Source: Aphelocoma coerulescens | Lineage: Eukaryota > Chordata > Aves > Passeriformes > Corvidae | Reading direction: 5' to 3' | NCBI RefSeq assembly: GCF_041296385.1 | Contig: NC_091015.1 | Location: forward strand, 53,882,345 to 53,946,344 | Length of the DNA: 64,000 bases | Shown: piece after piece, positions 50,401 through 62,800 of the stretch | Layout: each line of letters starts with the position of its first letter | How positions within the stretch are numbered: the first letter of the stretch is position 1 | The notes under the pieces: generated by a model | Seen by the model: only the letters and a program-made list of their open reading frames with translations | What the model was told of the DNA's origin: nothing | The model's database searches: none | Translations under genes and position numbers: made by a program

Positions 50401-51490
50401 AAACTGAAAGCAAGGCAATTTTGTAGATTTGGATATATGGTATTTAATTTGGGCTCCTTTTCCTTTTTGATCAATTCAAATATTCCTCAAGCCTCAGTCT
50501 GCATTGAATACTAATATATTAAATCTGTTCCTTCCTCCCTCAAAGCTTAACTCCATCTAATTATTGATATATATCAAGTTTGTCTGTTTTCAGGGAGTAC
50601 AGAGAAAAGTAATTTACCTTTCCCTGTATTTTTTAGGTACACTATGTACCTAAAAGGTACATAGGTACACTATGTGAAAGCAGAGGATTGCAGTCCTTTT
50701 TTTAAAGCATAAACTCTCCTGGCAAATAGTCTGTGTGTCTTTGATGCCTTAAGCAAGGCATATAGAAAGGATAAATCAAGATCAGAAATCAGCATCCAAC
50801 CCTGCTGTAAAAAGAATTATGAAGGCTTTGGATAAGCAATGAAAAAGGCGCTGACATTGTAGAAAGCCCTGTATAATTCCAGCAATAGGTATCTCTAACT
50901 GTGAACTCCAGACACAACTCTCTCCATTTCAGGATTATTCCCAAAACCTAGGATTCATAACTCTACCCTGCTTGTTACTGAATTTGCACTGTAAGAGCTC
51001 CTGTACTTATGTTAATGTCTTTCTAAGCAACACAGGACTGCAGCGTCTCAGGCTTGAGCCTGCTCTCAAGAAGAGCTATTTTGCATCTAGAGCAGCTCTC
51101 CCAGTACGAGCAAGCAAACATGGGCCTTTACAGGAATAGTGAGAAATGGTTTGGTCTCTCCCTCTCTCTCTCTAGTAAAATAGGAGGGAAGAAGGAAAAA
51201 TCTATCCATATTCCTTCCTGTTAGACAGGAGGAGAATGTTCCTGCAGCAGGAGGTAGAAAATAATCTATTTATATTGCACTGAAAAAATCCAAGGCACTT
51301 TCAGAACATTACATGTAAGGCTTCTACTGATGTTTTCCCCAATGACAGGACACTGGTGTTACATGGCTGGTATTAGGTCCATTTCAACTATTGCAGACAT
51401 CTGCTAATGAGCACAAGCCAGATCAGAACACGGGTGAACCCAGAGAATGTGTCCTCTTACTCTCTGCTCTCCCAAATGCTTTTTCCTTAG
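47422..51490 (+). other. CCK: CCK intron 2
   Basis: About 4.07 kb, GT-AG, phase 1 (splits glycine codon 86). The acceptor is TTTTTCCTTAG at 51480-51490. It is AT-rich with an A run near 49199-49212, a perfect hairpin at 50631-50655, and a CTCT-rich stretch at 51157-51173. No transposon or internal exon was recognised. Confidence 0.85.
50631..50655. repeat. Perfect 10-bp inverted repeat with 5-base loop, CCK intron 2
   Basis: TTTTAGGTAC, loop ACTAT, then GTACCTAAAA. The loop sequence and part of the arm recur directly downstream (GGTACACTATGTG at 50663-50675), so the locus combines an inverted and a direct repeat. Confidence 0.9.
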
Positions 51491-51627
51491 GTTCCACTGG
51501 AAGATTCTCAGTTATGGGAAACAGGGTACAGAGCATTGATCCTACTCACAGGATAAATGACAGAGACTACATGGGCTGGATGGATTTTGGACGCCGCAGT
51601 GCTGAAGAATATGAGTATTCTTCGTGA
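51491..51627 (+). CDS. CCK: CCK coding exon 3: bioactive cholecystokinin and C-terminal flank
   Basis: Completes codon 86 and encodes residues 87-130 and the stop TGA, giving a 130-residue precursor, the same length as chicken CCK. The bioactive core is DYMGWMDF at 111-118 (CCK-8). Y112 is the expected tyrosine-sulfation site, in acidic context with D111. G119 donates the C-terminal amide to F118, and R120-R121 is the dibasic cleavage site. R106 and R110 would release CCK-12 and CCK-8. The C-terminal flank SAEEYEYSS has further acidic tyrosines that are sulfated in mammalian pro-CCK. The frame joins exactly with exon 2 (G|GT). All key residues are intact, so this is a functional gene by inspection. 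Confidence 0.98.
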
Positions 51628-51880
51628 AGAACACCAAATTATAGCAACAAGGAAAAAAAATCACACTCCCATGTCTCTACAAAAAGAGATAAATCAATTT
51701 GTTGTCCTCTTCAAATCAGTGTTTTAAAGTATTTAAAATCATGTATTTGACATAAGTTTGTCTGTAAGACTATACAATGCAATATATACATATGCAGAAT
51801 TTTCCAGAAAACGTTTTCTTTCTTTTGTGGTTTCTCATACATTAATACTATATTAAAATGATTTCACTTATTGTCCTTGT
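51628..51880 (+). other. CCK: CCK 3' UTR and poly(A) site
   Basis: AT-rich 3' UTR after the TGA. The variant poly(A) signal ATTAAA is at 51852-51857, followed within about 30 bases by a T/G-rich stretch (TTATTGTCCTTGTCCTG), so cleavage is predicted near 51875. No canonical AATAAA occurs between the stop codon and this point. The end is estimated. Confidence 0.6.
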
Positions 51881-54800
51881 CCTGTCACTGCATGTTGCTG
51901 GGTGTTTTACTATAAAGAGAGGCAGGATAATGCCTTCATTTGGCAATGTAAATATATTCCATAGGTTGAGTAGTCAGACAGATTATCCACTTTTCAGAGA
52001 AACCTTGTGTCAGTTCCCATAGCTTTGAACTCTAGGGGACTTGTCCAGGTATAAACACAGCAGCTCAATACTGCCAGAAAAGACAGCTATTTTCATGGTG
52101 ACCCTACTTGCAAAGGACTGAGTTAAACACTGAGCCCACATGTTTGCAGTGAATAGCCAATACTACTAAAACAGTGAAAAAGAGGAATGATACCAACATG
52201 TTTCATCTTCCTGGCTTATTTGTTTTATGTTGTGAACTCAATGTGAAAGTTCTGCTGATGGCTGCAAATCACAGAATAAACAGAGCATTCTCTGCTGTGT
52301 GGTGAGCCAAGCATTCATTTGGGAGGGGGTGAGGACAGGTTCCTGAACAGAGCAGAAGGTGATCCTGAGAGGGAGACGTATTGGAGCAGTCTAGTCACAG
52401 TATCCTTAAAGGAAAGGGGTGGCTCCCAAGTATCACAGAGGCTGTGTGAGCTGGCTATTGCCCACCAATGTGGAGAGGAGGAGGGAGGTTCTGCCCAGCT
52501 CTCACCTGGCTCAGAGCAGGGCAGAGGGCTCCAAGTTCAGAGCTGGGCAGTGATCCCAGCTTGTGCAAAACCAGCACCCTGCAGATCCTGCAGTCATTCC
52601 TGTCTGCCTGTGGGCAGGCTGAAATAAAGTCTTTTACTTGCACTTTCTTCCTCCACCACGGGTAACCAACATCCCTGCAGCTCCTGGGTCTCCTTCAGCA
52701 GCTGGATCTCACATCTAAGGAATGCCCTAAATTGAAAAGAAGGTGAGTTTTGCATTGCATAATTCACAGAGTTTCTCCCTAACGTGTGCACTATGACAAA
52801 AAGGAAAATATTTGTCACACACAGGAAAGCAGGTGCTTGCCAAAGGAAAGAGGCAGCAATTTCTACAGCAGTTAATAGGCAAACACAAAGCATAGAAAAC
52901 AATACATAGAAAATAGTTGCACTAAACCAAAATTCTACCAAAACCAAGAAGACTGGGAAACAAACCAAAACGGTTGTGCCAAGGGCTGAGCACAAAAACA
53001 CTTTGAGGAGCTGTTCCCAGCTAGGGGAGCAAACAGCACTGCAGAATCTGCAGTGAAAGGGAGACTTCAGTAAACAGTAACAGGGAGTTTTCTTCTCTAG
53101 TAACACCAAATACCTTTTTTTTTTTTTTCTTTTTGTGGATCTCATCTAGAAAACATGGAAATGCTTTTCTGCTTTTCTTCCTCTCAAGCTTCTCCCAGTC
53201 AACCAGTTTCCAAGCCACCTAGTCTGGCTTTTTTTAGGTTCCTTTCCAAGCATAATGAATCCCAAATCACCTGAATTCTCTCCTTGGTTTTGGTTATTGC
53301 TCACAGCAAAAGAGTCCAAAGTGCCTATTTTTCCCAAAACTTTCAAACAAGAGATTAAAACCAATTAATAATTTTTTTTTAAACTGAGGAAAATACAAAT
53401 AAATCTAAAAATGCATATATTTAAACATTTCCCACCGAAGTGATGTTTCTTTAAAACTACTTGGGAGAAAACTCAGTTTCTGTTTTGCTATCTTTTAAAT
53501 TAATGTCAGGAACATTCAAGAAATATTTTTAAATGTTTTCATCCCTGGCTTACACTGATGAAGGATGTAATACTGTAATATTACAGGAGGGGCTGGGAGT
53601 GGGTGATGTCACAAATCAAGCCTTATTATTGCAGAATTCTGTCATTAGGAAAAACCCCAACCTTTTGTTTTTCTCCTTTGTCTCATTTCCTACAGGCAGA
53701 TGGATGGAGAAACAAAGATGTTCTTTCCCCTTCCTCTCTTCTGAAGGTCTCTGAAGATGTCTCTGAAAGCACACAGCCCTCAGTGCAGTCAGTCGATGGG
53801 TTTGGCAGCTTCTCTACACCACTCCCCCAGGACAGGGGCATCTTTGCCTGACACACAAAAATGATTTCACCACCTGACTGACAGGAGTGAGTGTTAAGAG
53901 TAAAGAAGTATGGGGGCAACTGCAAGAGGGACTGTGACTCTGGGATACAGTGCTGTTCCTCAAGGCAAAAGGGAGCTGGCTGTTAGCAGCTGGCTATAAG
54001 CAGCTCAGCAACATTATCCTCATCATAAAAACATCCATCACCTGCTCCTCTGGGAACAGAAGAAATTCTCCAGATGGGAAAGGGTTGTAAAGGCTGCTGA
54101 GACACCGTTCAGCTCCCAGGTGACCTGGAGGTGCTAATTTGAGCTAAACAGGGGAGCCAGCAAACCTGGGAAAGTCATGCAGCCCTGGTAGGTGCAACCC
54201 TTATCCTATGGCATTAGTGAAGCCACTCTTTAGGTTGCTCTGTTTTAACCCAAGGGAAACAGCAGCCTCAGAGACGGAGGCTCTGCAGCTGGGTAGGAGC
54301 TCCTTGCATCCAGCAAAGGTTTTGGGCTGAGAAGTGCCCCGCAGATTACAGCACACCCAGCAGTGCATTGGCACATCCTCCTGGTGCTGTCTGGGATGTG
54401 AGACTCCTGGCACTGCCAACTCTCTTGACATTTAATTCAGCTTTATCCAAATTCATCTTTATGAAAGCAGGTGCATAGGTGCTAAATTTACATTGGCAAA
54501 ACAGCAAATCAATACCTTCTTGCATTTAAAGGCTGTTTATTTTCTCCATGAGCTTTATTCAACTAGTTCTGTTCCAGCTTTATTATTTCAAAACAGGTGC
54601 TGGGCAAATCTCCGTGAACGGAGCAGCTTACTGCAAACTCCACATAAATTATTGGGGAAAAGCTTGTGGTTCTGCTTGTGCAGAGCTGTGCATACAGCAG
54701 CTGTGCAAAGAGGGTGGAAACAGCAGGTGCTCCTTGTGGGAATGAGGGGAAACCCAGGCAAGAGAGAGGGAGCACCCATGCCTGGGGAGGGGGCAGCTCT

Positions 54801-56914
54801 GCCTGGGAGCTGGGGCAGCATGTGAGGGAAACCTCAATGCACCTGACCCTGAACAGTCTCATCTCCCCTGGTATTTCATTCAGGAACACATGTGGATCCT
54901 ACCCTCCTCAGCTTTGATGCATCCCCAGCTGCTTCATCCTTGCTGTGTGTGGGCTGGCAACATGCCCCAGTCAGATGTTCCCAGCTGCAGCCCAGCTGTG
55001 CACATTTCAGCAAGCCTGACAGCAGACCAGGCACTCCCCTCTCCGAGGCTTGAGCAGAGGAATTTGCAAGTCAAACAAGGTGAACGTTTCAATGTCCCAG
55101 CAGAGCAGTAAAAAGCTTCCCTGTGTGTTCAATTTTTGTATCCCCTAAGTTCATTAAAATTCCCTTAAAGAAAGGAAAAAACTGCCTGTGTGCTTGTTAA
55201 AGCTTTAATCATCTCAAAGTACCTGTGTCAATTGAACAGCAATTGGATTCAGCACAGCTTGAAATCTATTTCAGCAGGACAAAAATCTCTGTCATCTTTT
55301 AAATACAAACATTAGTGGCTTCTCAAGTGTAGGCCATTCTCACATGAAAGCCCACTGCCTACATTATAGCCAAGGACATTGCTAAGCATCAGTAACTTTC
55401 AGGACTTTTATTTTCCTTACCATTCTGTAGTTCAGTTGGCTTGTTAAGTGAATTGAAGCAGGTCTGAACAGCACCCAGTGAGATGTGGTAGCACAGCTGA
55501 ACAAGGCTAATTCTTCACTATGAATACAAGCCACGGGCAGCAGATGCTGTCTGCACCAAGGGAAGGCAGGACATATCTCACCAGCATTGCTGGACTTTTC
55601 AATTAAATGTAGAGAGCTGCCAGTAAATGTGTCCAGGGAGTTGGGAGGAACTCTTAAACCTCCGTGCACAACAGCAGTATGGTGGGGGGCCATCTGATAC
55701 TTACGATACATGTAAAAGGAAGAGGGAAGAGTCTCAAAAGGCTTTTTTAGCCAGTCTTGGCTCTCCAAAGAACATGCCACAGCCTATCCCTTCCCTATGC
55801 GTCCATAGCCCAGTCTTAAAGACACAATCCTCAACACCTTATCTTCCTCTCCCCTCCAACCCAGCTGTCAGAGGAGAATTACCAGAAGTGAAGATGCATC
55901 CAGAAAAGTTTCTGAGCTAGCTGAATATTGCAAGGGTGGAGCACTATTTCAACACTCTCTCTTCTGTGCATCTCAGACTCTGTGCTCTCACCTTCCCTGG
56001 ACTGGCACTTGCTTAACTCATCCTGCTACCAGGCAAGGAGGGCTGGATGCACAGTGCTTATCCTCCCTGGATCCCTCCCGTTAACCATTAACTTTCTGAC
56101 CACCAGCTTCCCCCATGCTCAGAGCTGGGCAGAGAGGAAGGATGAGTGTCTGTACTCACTGACAGGCCCTGGCTGTGCCCCTGACATCAGCCTCTCACAG
56201 CTGGCGTAGGGCACTGCGTCACACTAATGCAAGCCCTCCATGAGTTTATTTTGGCATTACTGCTATCCCACTTTCTCTCTGTAGCAAGTAAGTGATACAA
56301 ATGCTTTTATTTCCCTCTCCACCTCATACACACACACACACATCCTTCTCCTCAATGAGGGTGTCTAATCTTTCTAAGAGTAACTGCCTGATTATTCCCT
56401 CCTCCAAGGAGCTTTTTCCATTACTTAGCTTTCACCACATGTACAGGTCTTTTTGAGCTTCTCACTGCCTGATGTTTAATCACTATAATGTTCCCTCCCT
56501 CAGTAACAAAGATATTGGCTAACAACAGACCTCAGTCTTGTCTCTTTTGAAAAATACAGGATGTTTCCTCCTTATTCTGTACTTTCACATTTTGTTACTA
56601 CATGTTTTGCACTGTATTAGGCAGGAGAGTGCAAACTCCTCTCCTCCTCAAAATACAGAAACCACACAACATCCAATTCTGCATTTCTCACAACTCAAAT
56701 TAAAAAATCAAAAAGTGCATTTGCTTTTTTCTTTTGACTCAAGTTTCACTGATTTCAGCAAGATTAAAATCCGAAAACTTTTGAAACAGTTCTGTGTCTA
56801 AGAATTCAAAAAAACAAAGGATGGCCTCTCATTTTGCTAAGATGAGAGCAAGGGATCAAGGTGGAAGATGTATCACTTTAAAAGAACAGAGAAAAAGTTG
56901 AATAACACATGACA
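51881..56914. other. Intergenic region between the convergent genes CCK and TRAK1
   Basis: About 5 kb. A GC-richer patch at about 52290-52720 includes AATAAA (52622-52627) and looks different from its flanks, perhaps an old LTR, but I could not prove its ends. A minus-strand ORF of 183 codons (52594-53145) begins next to a T run and is rich in F, L and V because its complement is A-rich; it is judged spurious. A (CA)n run is at about 56328-56342. No CR1 was seen. Confidence 0.5.
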
Positions 56915-59086
56915 ATGCAACTTTTCTGTTATTTTATTGATATTAGTGAAGAAAAAATTAAATTTCACCATTCTGAAGTGTTACAGTTGCTTTCTCTGGT
57001 GGGTGGACAGCTCCTACAGCTTATTTAAAGGCTAAATAATACTTCCCGATTGCATGATTAACTTCTACACTTTAAGTTCTCTTATGGTATTGCTTTCTTC
57101 CTCTGGGTATATAAAATGGTCCATTATGAAGTCCACGACTTTTTTTCAGAATCAACTGCTATTCTATCTACTGGCTTAAGATACATTCAAATAAAAAGAT
57201 ACTTAAATTTACTTGCAATAAGTGCACACATACAACAGCACACAGAGCTGATGGCATTTTACTAAAACATTGTAAGTTCATAGAATAAATAGAAGTCTTC
57301 AAACACATGCTGTAACTGACCAATGTGTTTTTTTTCTTTCTCAAAAAATATCCTTAGTGTCCATAGCACTACTGCAGTAACTACGTCATTCAGAAAAAAA
57401 CAAACCACCCACCTATCTCTCGCCACAAAGACTAAAAGACAGTTTCATTTATACAAGAAATTATCAGTGCTAATAATTTAGTAACAGTCTGGTACACATG
57501 GCAATGCACGGCAATTACATGTAGTGTGACAATGGTAACAAACGGGGAGCTTGATTTTAGATGCCACAAGAAGTGCAAAGAAAAGAAAGTGGATGCTAAA
57601 CCCTCCCTGCTTTGCTCCTCCCCATCCCCTCTCCCAAAAAATATTTATGTCTGAGCTCTGCTCTAGAAACAAGCTCCCTCCAGTCTGTTCCAGTTCCAAG
57701 GTATTTAAATTCCTTCTACAAGCACTCAGCAGAGTTGGGAGAAACAGAGAAAAAATTGTGATATAATTCGGATTGCCTGGCAGCTAAAGGTTGCGTGAGG
57801 TCTTATGTTTCCTTTCTGAAAAAGCAGTGGGTTATATGTTTGTATGGCAGGTATTTTTTTCATTTTAAAAACATGGCTAAAATAAAGCATTTCCCCTATT
57901 TTTACCTGCACTAAGGTCTGACTTCAGATAAAAAAGGTTTCTCTGAAAAAAGAAAACAGAAAATGAGTGGAGAATATTCTCATCCTGCTTACAAGGCCAC
58001 TGTCTTCAACATGCATGAAACACAAAGATCAGCATGAGGGCTGCAAGTTGCTCTTTCCTGCCTGTACCATTCTGTTACTAAATGTTTTCTGTGGTTCTCT
58101 GCTGAGGTTTCAAGGACTCACCTTTTCCTAATACTGGTTTTGCTACATGTTCTTTTATAACATTCTTATCTGTCGATCTGTTCCGCAACTTGGACTTCTA
58201 GGAAGTCACTGCCACGTTTACCTCACAAGTTGTGAAAACTGTTTTCTTTGGGCACACTGACAAAGCATGTTTCAGTGGCAGCAACACATAGTAAAGTATT
58301 TTCCCTTCCACAATCCAGTGCAGCATTGAAGAACAAAACAAAACAAAACAAATGACAAAAAAAAGAAGTTGCACAGAGTGTAAGTGTGCCAAAGGAAACA
58401 GCGGTGGTAGGAATACATTGATATTCCAGGTACCCAGTGGGCCTGCTGACCTCAACACAGTATTAGTTCAAGTTTATAATCTTGAGGAAGAGGCAAATAC
58501 AGAACAGGAAAAAAAAAAAAAAATTCACCCATTCAGGCATAATAGCCAGGCACTCCAATAACTCAGCTCAACTCATCTACAGAGGCAAAATTAAAACTAC
58601 CACATGTTAAACTGAGTGCTTTTTTCAGTATTTAATGAAGCACAAATGCTCCCATGCTTCAAGTGATGTAATGAGAGGTCTCACATAACACATTCAATAG
58701 CTTCCCATGCACCTTTGACTCAGGCTAGCTACAGAATTCACGTTTTTCTAGTCAAGTTATTTTTTGTTGGTTTTGCTCTTTTGTTTTTTTCAGTGCATCT
58801 TAAAAAAAAAAAACCACCTTTTCAAAAGGTTAGCAAGTTAACCTTAATACAGCAATCATAACATAGAGCCTTTTGCACTCAATTGAACAGTAAAATAATC
58901 CAATTAGTTACAATAGATCTGGTACATATTTACACATTTTATACAAAGTTTACACATTTCTCCCATTAGGCACAAAGTTGATTTGTCAAACTCAAGAGGC
59001 AATGAAGGGGTGGTGGGGGAAAGAGAGATTGGAGAAAGAATCTGAGTATTTTCATTTAAAAAGATTAGCTGTAAAAATAAAGTCCT
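56915..59086 (-). other. TRAK1: TRAK1 3' UTR and probable poly(A) site
   Basis: Downstream of the TRAK1 stop the minus strand continues about 2.1 kb of AT-rich sequence to a canonical AATAAA (plus-strand TTTATT at 56933-56938), followed by a T/G-rich segment. No other AATAAA was found on this strand between the stop and this point, although ATTAAA occurs near 58630 and could serve a shorter form. An AAAAC simple repeat lies at 58331-58352. The length is plausible for a TRAK1 3' UTR. Confidence 0.55.
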
Positions 59087-59885
59087 TCATCGTAAGCTAG
59101 TTTGCTTCGGGAGCTTGGTTCCCATGAGGATCCCCGAGGTGAGCGATGTTGGGCCTTTCATCTGCATGCTGGAACCCACCATGGTGGGGAAGCTCCGGTT
59201 CCTTCGGATGCCACTGTTCAGCTGGATGCCCCCAATGGCACTGGTCACGGCAGGGCAGCCCAAGGGGAGACCGTCTGGTGCCAGGCCTCCAGGAACAAGG
59301 GCCCTCACGGGTCCCTGTGCCCCACAGAGAAGAGGTCCCTGGTCATCAGTTAAAGGAGGAGCTGACTTTTGCCCTGAACTCACAACTTTGGCAATACCAA
59401 ACCTCCTGACTTTGTCCACAAGATTAAGGTTGGAAACAGACACGTCAGTTTGGCTCTCACTGTTCCTGATGTTCTTTTTATTCCTCACCTCCTTCAAGAT
59501 TGAACTAGCAGGTTTTGAAGCCAAGAAGTTGTCATAAGGTGGGCTGGTGCACTTGAACTCAAAAGATGGAGGGGAAGAAGAAGGTGTCTGCATGGGTGAG
59601 TTTGGGGGAGTGGAAGGAATGATCGCCATTTTCGGGGAGTACGTGTTCAGCAGGGTGCTCCTGCTGGCTCTGTCCCAGCTCTGTGGATTGTACACTGCTG
59701 CTGAGATGCCCCTTTCCTTCAGCAGCCACACCAGCCCCAGGGACGTGCTCATTGTTGTCGTGGATTCCCGGAGGTTCGTGAAGGATTCGGCCAAACTCAG
59801 ACGCCGAGGAGTGCAGGGAGTAGCCACCGGGGTGCCTTTCAAATTGCTAATGCTGCCACAAGCTGGAGTAGGTGCTGCGTTAAGG
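59087..59885 (-). CDS. TRAK1: TRAK1 last coding exon (C-terminal region)
   Basis: Encodes the last 265 residues plus one base of a split serine codon of trafficking kinesin-binding protein 1, the Milton-family adaptor that links mitochondria (through Miro) to kinesin-1 and dynein. The protein sequence is very close to vertebrate TRAK1. It has CTPRRLSLAESFTNLRE (about 24-40 of the exon), SLGLVWLLKERGISAAVYNP (48-67), a Ser/Pro/Thr-rich stretch with STPPNSPMQTPSSSPPS (91-107), SESQTDVSVSNLNLVDKVRR (142-161), SGIRRNRSFPTMVGSSMQMK (224-243) and the terminal KLPKQTSLR. The acceptor AG is at 59887-59886 (TGCTTTCAG) and the stop TGA at 59089-59087. Phase matches the upstream exon (AG|C). The plus-strand ORFs here are shadows. 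This end of the protein is distal to the N-terminal coiled coil that binds motors. Confidence 0.97.
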
Positions 59886-62800
59886 CTGAAAGCAAAGGAG
59901 CAGTCAAATTATTCTCTCCAGTAGAAAACTAAAATTTACTGCAGGCAACATTTTTAACCCTGAGCAGAGCCTTTTATCCATTTGGAGAGTGCACAGGTCA
60001 CTGACAGTTCCCAGCCTCCCACAAATGTGATTACAAGCGCAAAACCATCAGATCTTACAAAACACATCTCCACTTCGCACACTTCACAGCCCAGTCTCAC
60101 AGGATTAATGCCACTGCCGAGAGCCAGCACCACATTTCTCCTGATAAAACTATTTACAGGTTTTGATCAACACCTTCACTTTTTCTTCCTGATCTACTGG
60201 CTGTAACAACTCCCAGTTGCTTCTAAGAGACAAGGAAAAGCAGGAGACTGGACCGATGATATAAGCAAGACATTTACTTTTTAGTGTCGCTTCTGAGCAC
60301 ACAGAACTGAACACTCATTCATTAAGGCATGGTGTACTCAGTTATTCCAGAAACAAGGCATGTGGGATATCGATGACTCTACAAATTCATGTCTGTTTGA
60401 GAGAATCCCAAGAGCTCCATGCACCCTCAGAAAAAAACACTTTCCAACTTTTTCTAACCATGTGCAAATGATGGTCTTTGTCACATGTACACACACATAC
60501 AAAAAAAAAAAAAAAAGAATTCCACAGTGGTATCTCCTAGGCATGGGTTCATCCCCTCTAATGGCACTCAAACAGTCTTGTGCAATGCAACACTTGATGC
60601 TAAGGAAGGATTCAATGATATGAGCTCACCACTGTTCAAAGAAGGAAATCTATTCCCTCACCTTGCCAGGTTAGCAAGTAGAAGACACTCACCAAAGAGT
60701 CAGAGAGAAAGTAAAGCCAGTTGAAGACAGGGGAAGACTAAGCAGCTGGGAGGGGAAAGAACAGGGGAGAGAGCGGGATCTTGCCTTTTCAGTAGAGCCA
60801 TGCTCTTGGATTGGCTCAGCCAGAACATGCAACTTTAACTTAAGTTGGGTTCTCTGCACCAAGAAAAGCATCAAAGAGCCACTTTGAGACAATCTCGTTG
60901 GATTTCCAGGAGAAGACTCTGGCCAATGACTAAATTGCATCTTTTTTGCCCCACATGGACAAAAAGGGCTCTGAGATTGTGTCTTGACTGGAATTTTTCA
61001 TCTCATTACACCTTCCATTAATGAACTCTACTTAGCCAACACTACTGTGCATGTCAGGTTAAACACCCTGGCATGTTTTGTGCTGCAGCTTCTGATGAGC
61101 TTAGAACATCATCTAGATCCTTGGTTTACAGAGAGTAGGTGACGTGAGTTCACAGAATACTGGAAACTCTAGTCCCGTGGTCTAAAAATCAGCGTATCTT
61201 TAAGGCACTTCTTAATTACAAAAATATTAGCCTGATGCTATGAAGTGTCAAGTCATGTCTTCTTTACAAGGCTAAATAGGATCTGACCAACATGATCTCT
61301 AACAGTGATTTGGAATGGTACCAACCTCCACCATAAGCAAGGGAAACTGAGGAAGTTGAATTGCAGTTGCAATTCAACAAGAGGAATCCCATATATTCCT
61401 CCTGGTATGCTGCAGTGAAACACTTATTTGAGAAAACTGGCAGATATAATTAGAAAAGCAGCCTTGCTAAGTGGCTCTGGAATCGGTCTCCTTGCACCCC
61501 CGTGTGTTCTGTGGCTGTCAGTGCATGTGGCAGATGTGCTAAGGCACATCCTGATGTCCTCTCCCTTCTGCCTGGGCTGACTTAGCGGCAGGGAAGAAGG
61601 ATCTCTCCCAGCAGAGCTAAGGAGGCCATGCACACCCACTGCAGCAGCACACACACTCTGAGGGCAAGGCTGAGTGGAAAGAAGTTAGTTCACAATTCTT
61701 CTCTTAAGCACTGACTAAAGCTGGACCCTCATAGCTCTGATTCCAGTGGAACTAAGAGCAGTGTCAGCCACTGTGGTACATATCCCTTAGAGCCAAATAC
61801 AGAATACAGAAGTCTTTAAAAGTGTGAGGGAGAGAAAAGAAAGAGAGTTTACTGCATGAACTGACTTTCTACAAGGTATGACCATATACATTTCAGAAAT
61901 CCAGACATGGTGCCAATAACCAGGCTTCCAAGATATCCTAGTCACAAGATGAAAACTACAGCACTCCAACGGTTTATTAACTTCAACAGCTTCACTCCTT
62001 CCAGGTACAGATTTCAGTTGCACAGACATTTAGATTAGTATTTCTACTAATTTTTCAGCACAGTTATACACTACAGTGCAATTAAAAAACAAGCCATCCC
62101 TGCAATAAAGCAGTTGCAGATGTTGCCTTTTTGTCCACTTGATCACTTTGGCATTGCCTTTAACTGGGAAATATTCTTCCCATCAAACTGACCAACACCG
62201 CAAGGCAGCCTGGACACAACTGCAGAAACAGACTCAAAGTGGCCTCAGCAACTCAGCCCAGTGATGGTTTCAGAGTTAGATTGAGAAAAGAAACAAATAA
62301 ATGAGCATTTCATTTAGCTTGATGAAATTTAGTAAGGTTAGAGCAACACCTGGGGTAGCACAGATTAAAATGCAACCAGGCAGGTAAATGCCAAACCTCT
62401 TGGGGTTATCTGGTGCCACACACACTAGCATTCCTTTTACATGACCCTGCCAACAGAGATGCTGCTGGCAGTGCTGCTCACCCCCGACCACGCTGGGTCA
62501 TAGTGTCTGCCCTACACCTCCTCTCATCACGAGACATAATGCAGTTTCTCGTCCTCCTCACATGACCTGTGAAGAATCATTTATAGTTGGTAAGGAGGAG
62601 CTCGGTAAACACGTCTGCTGAAAACAATATTTTGTTTATTTTGCTCTTTGTTCTCCTGAACGAACAATGAACTTCCTTTAACTAAGGCAGCTGAAAATGT
62701 ACTGAATTTAGCTGTTTTTTCTGACTGATTTGTTTGATTTAGTACCCAAAGACTTTCTTATGACCACAACTGACAGCAATTCAACAATAATAAGAAAACT

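Noticed and set aside
52594..53145. 183-codon minus-strand ORF with hydrophobic segments
   Set aside because: The plus strand is A-rich here, which yields F, L and V codons on the minus strand; the ORF starts beside a T run and has no recognisable domain or splice framework.
59115..59924. Plus-strand ORFs opposite the TRAK1 last exon
   Set aside because: Shadows of the TRAK1 coding sequence, whose minus-strand frame is clearly the real one.
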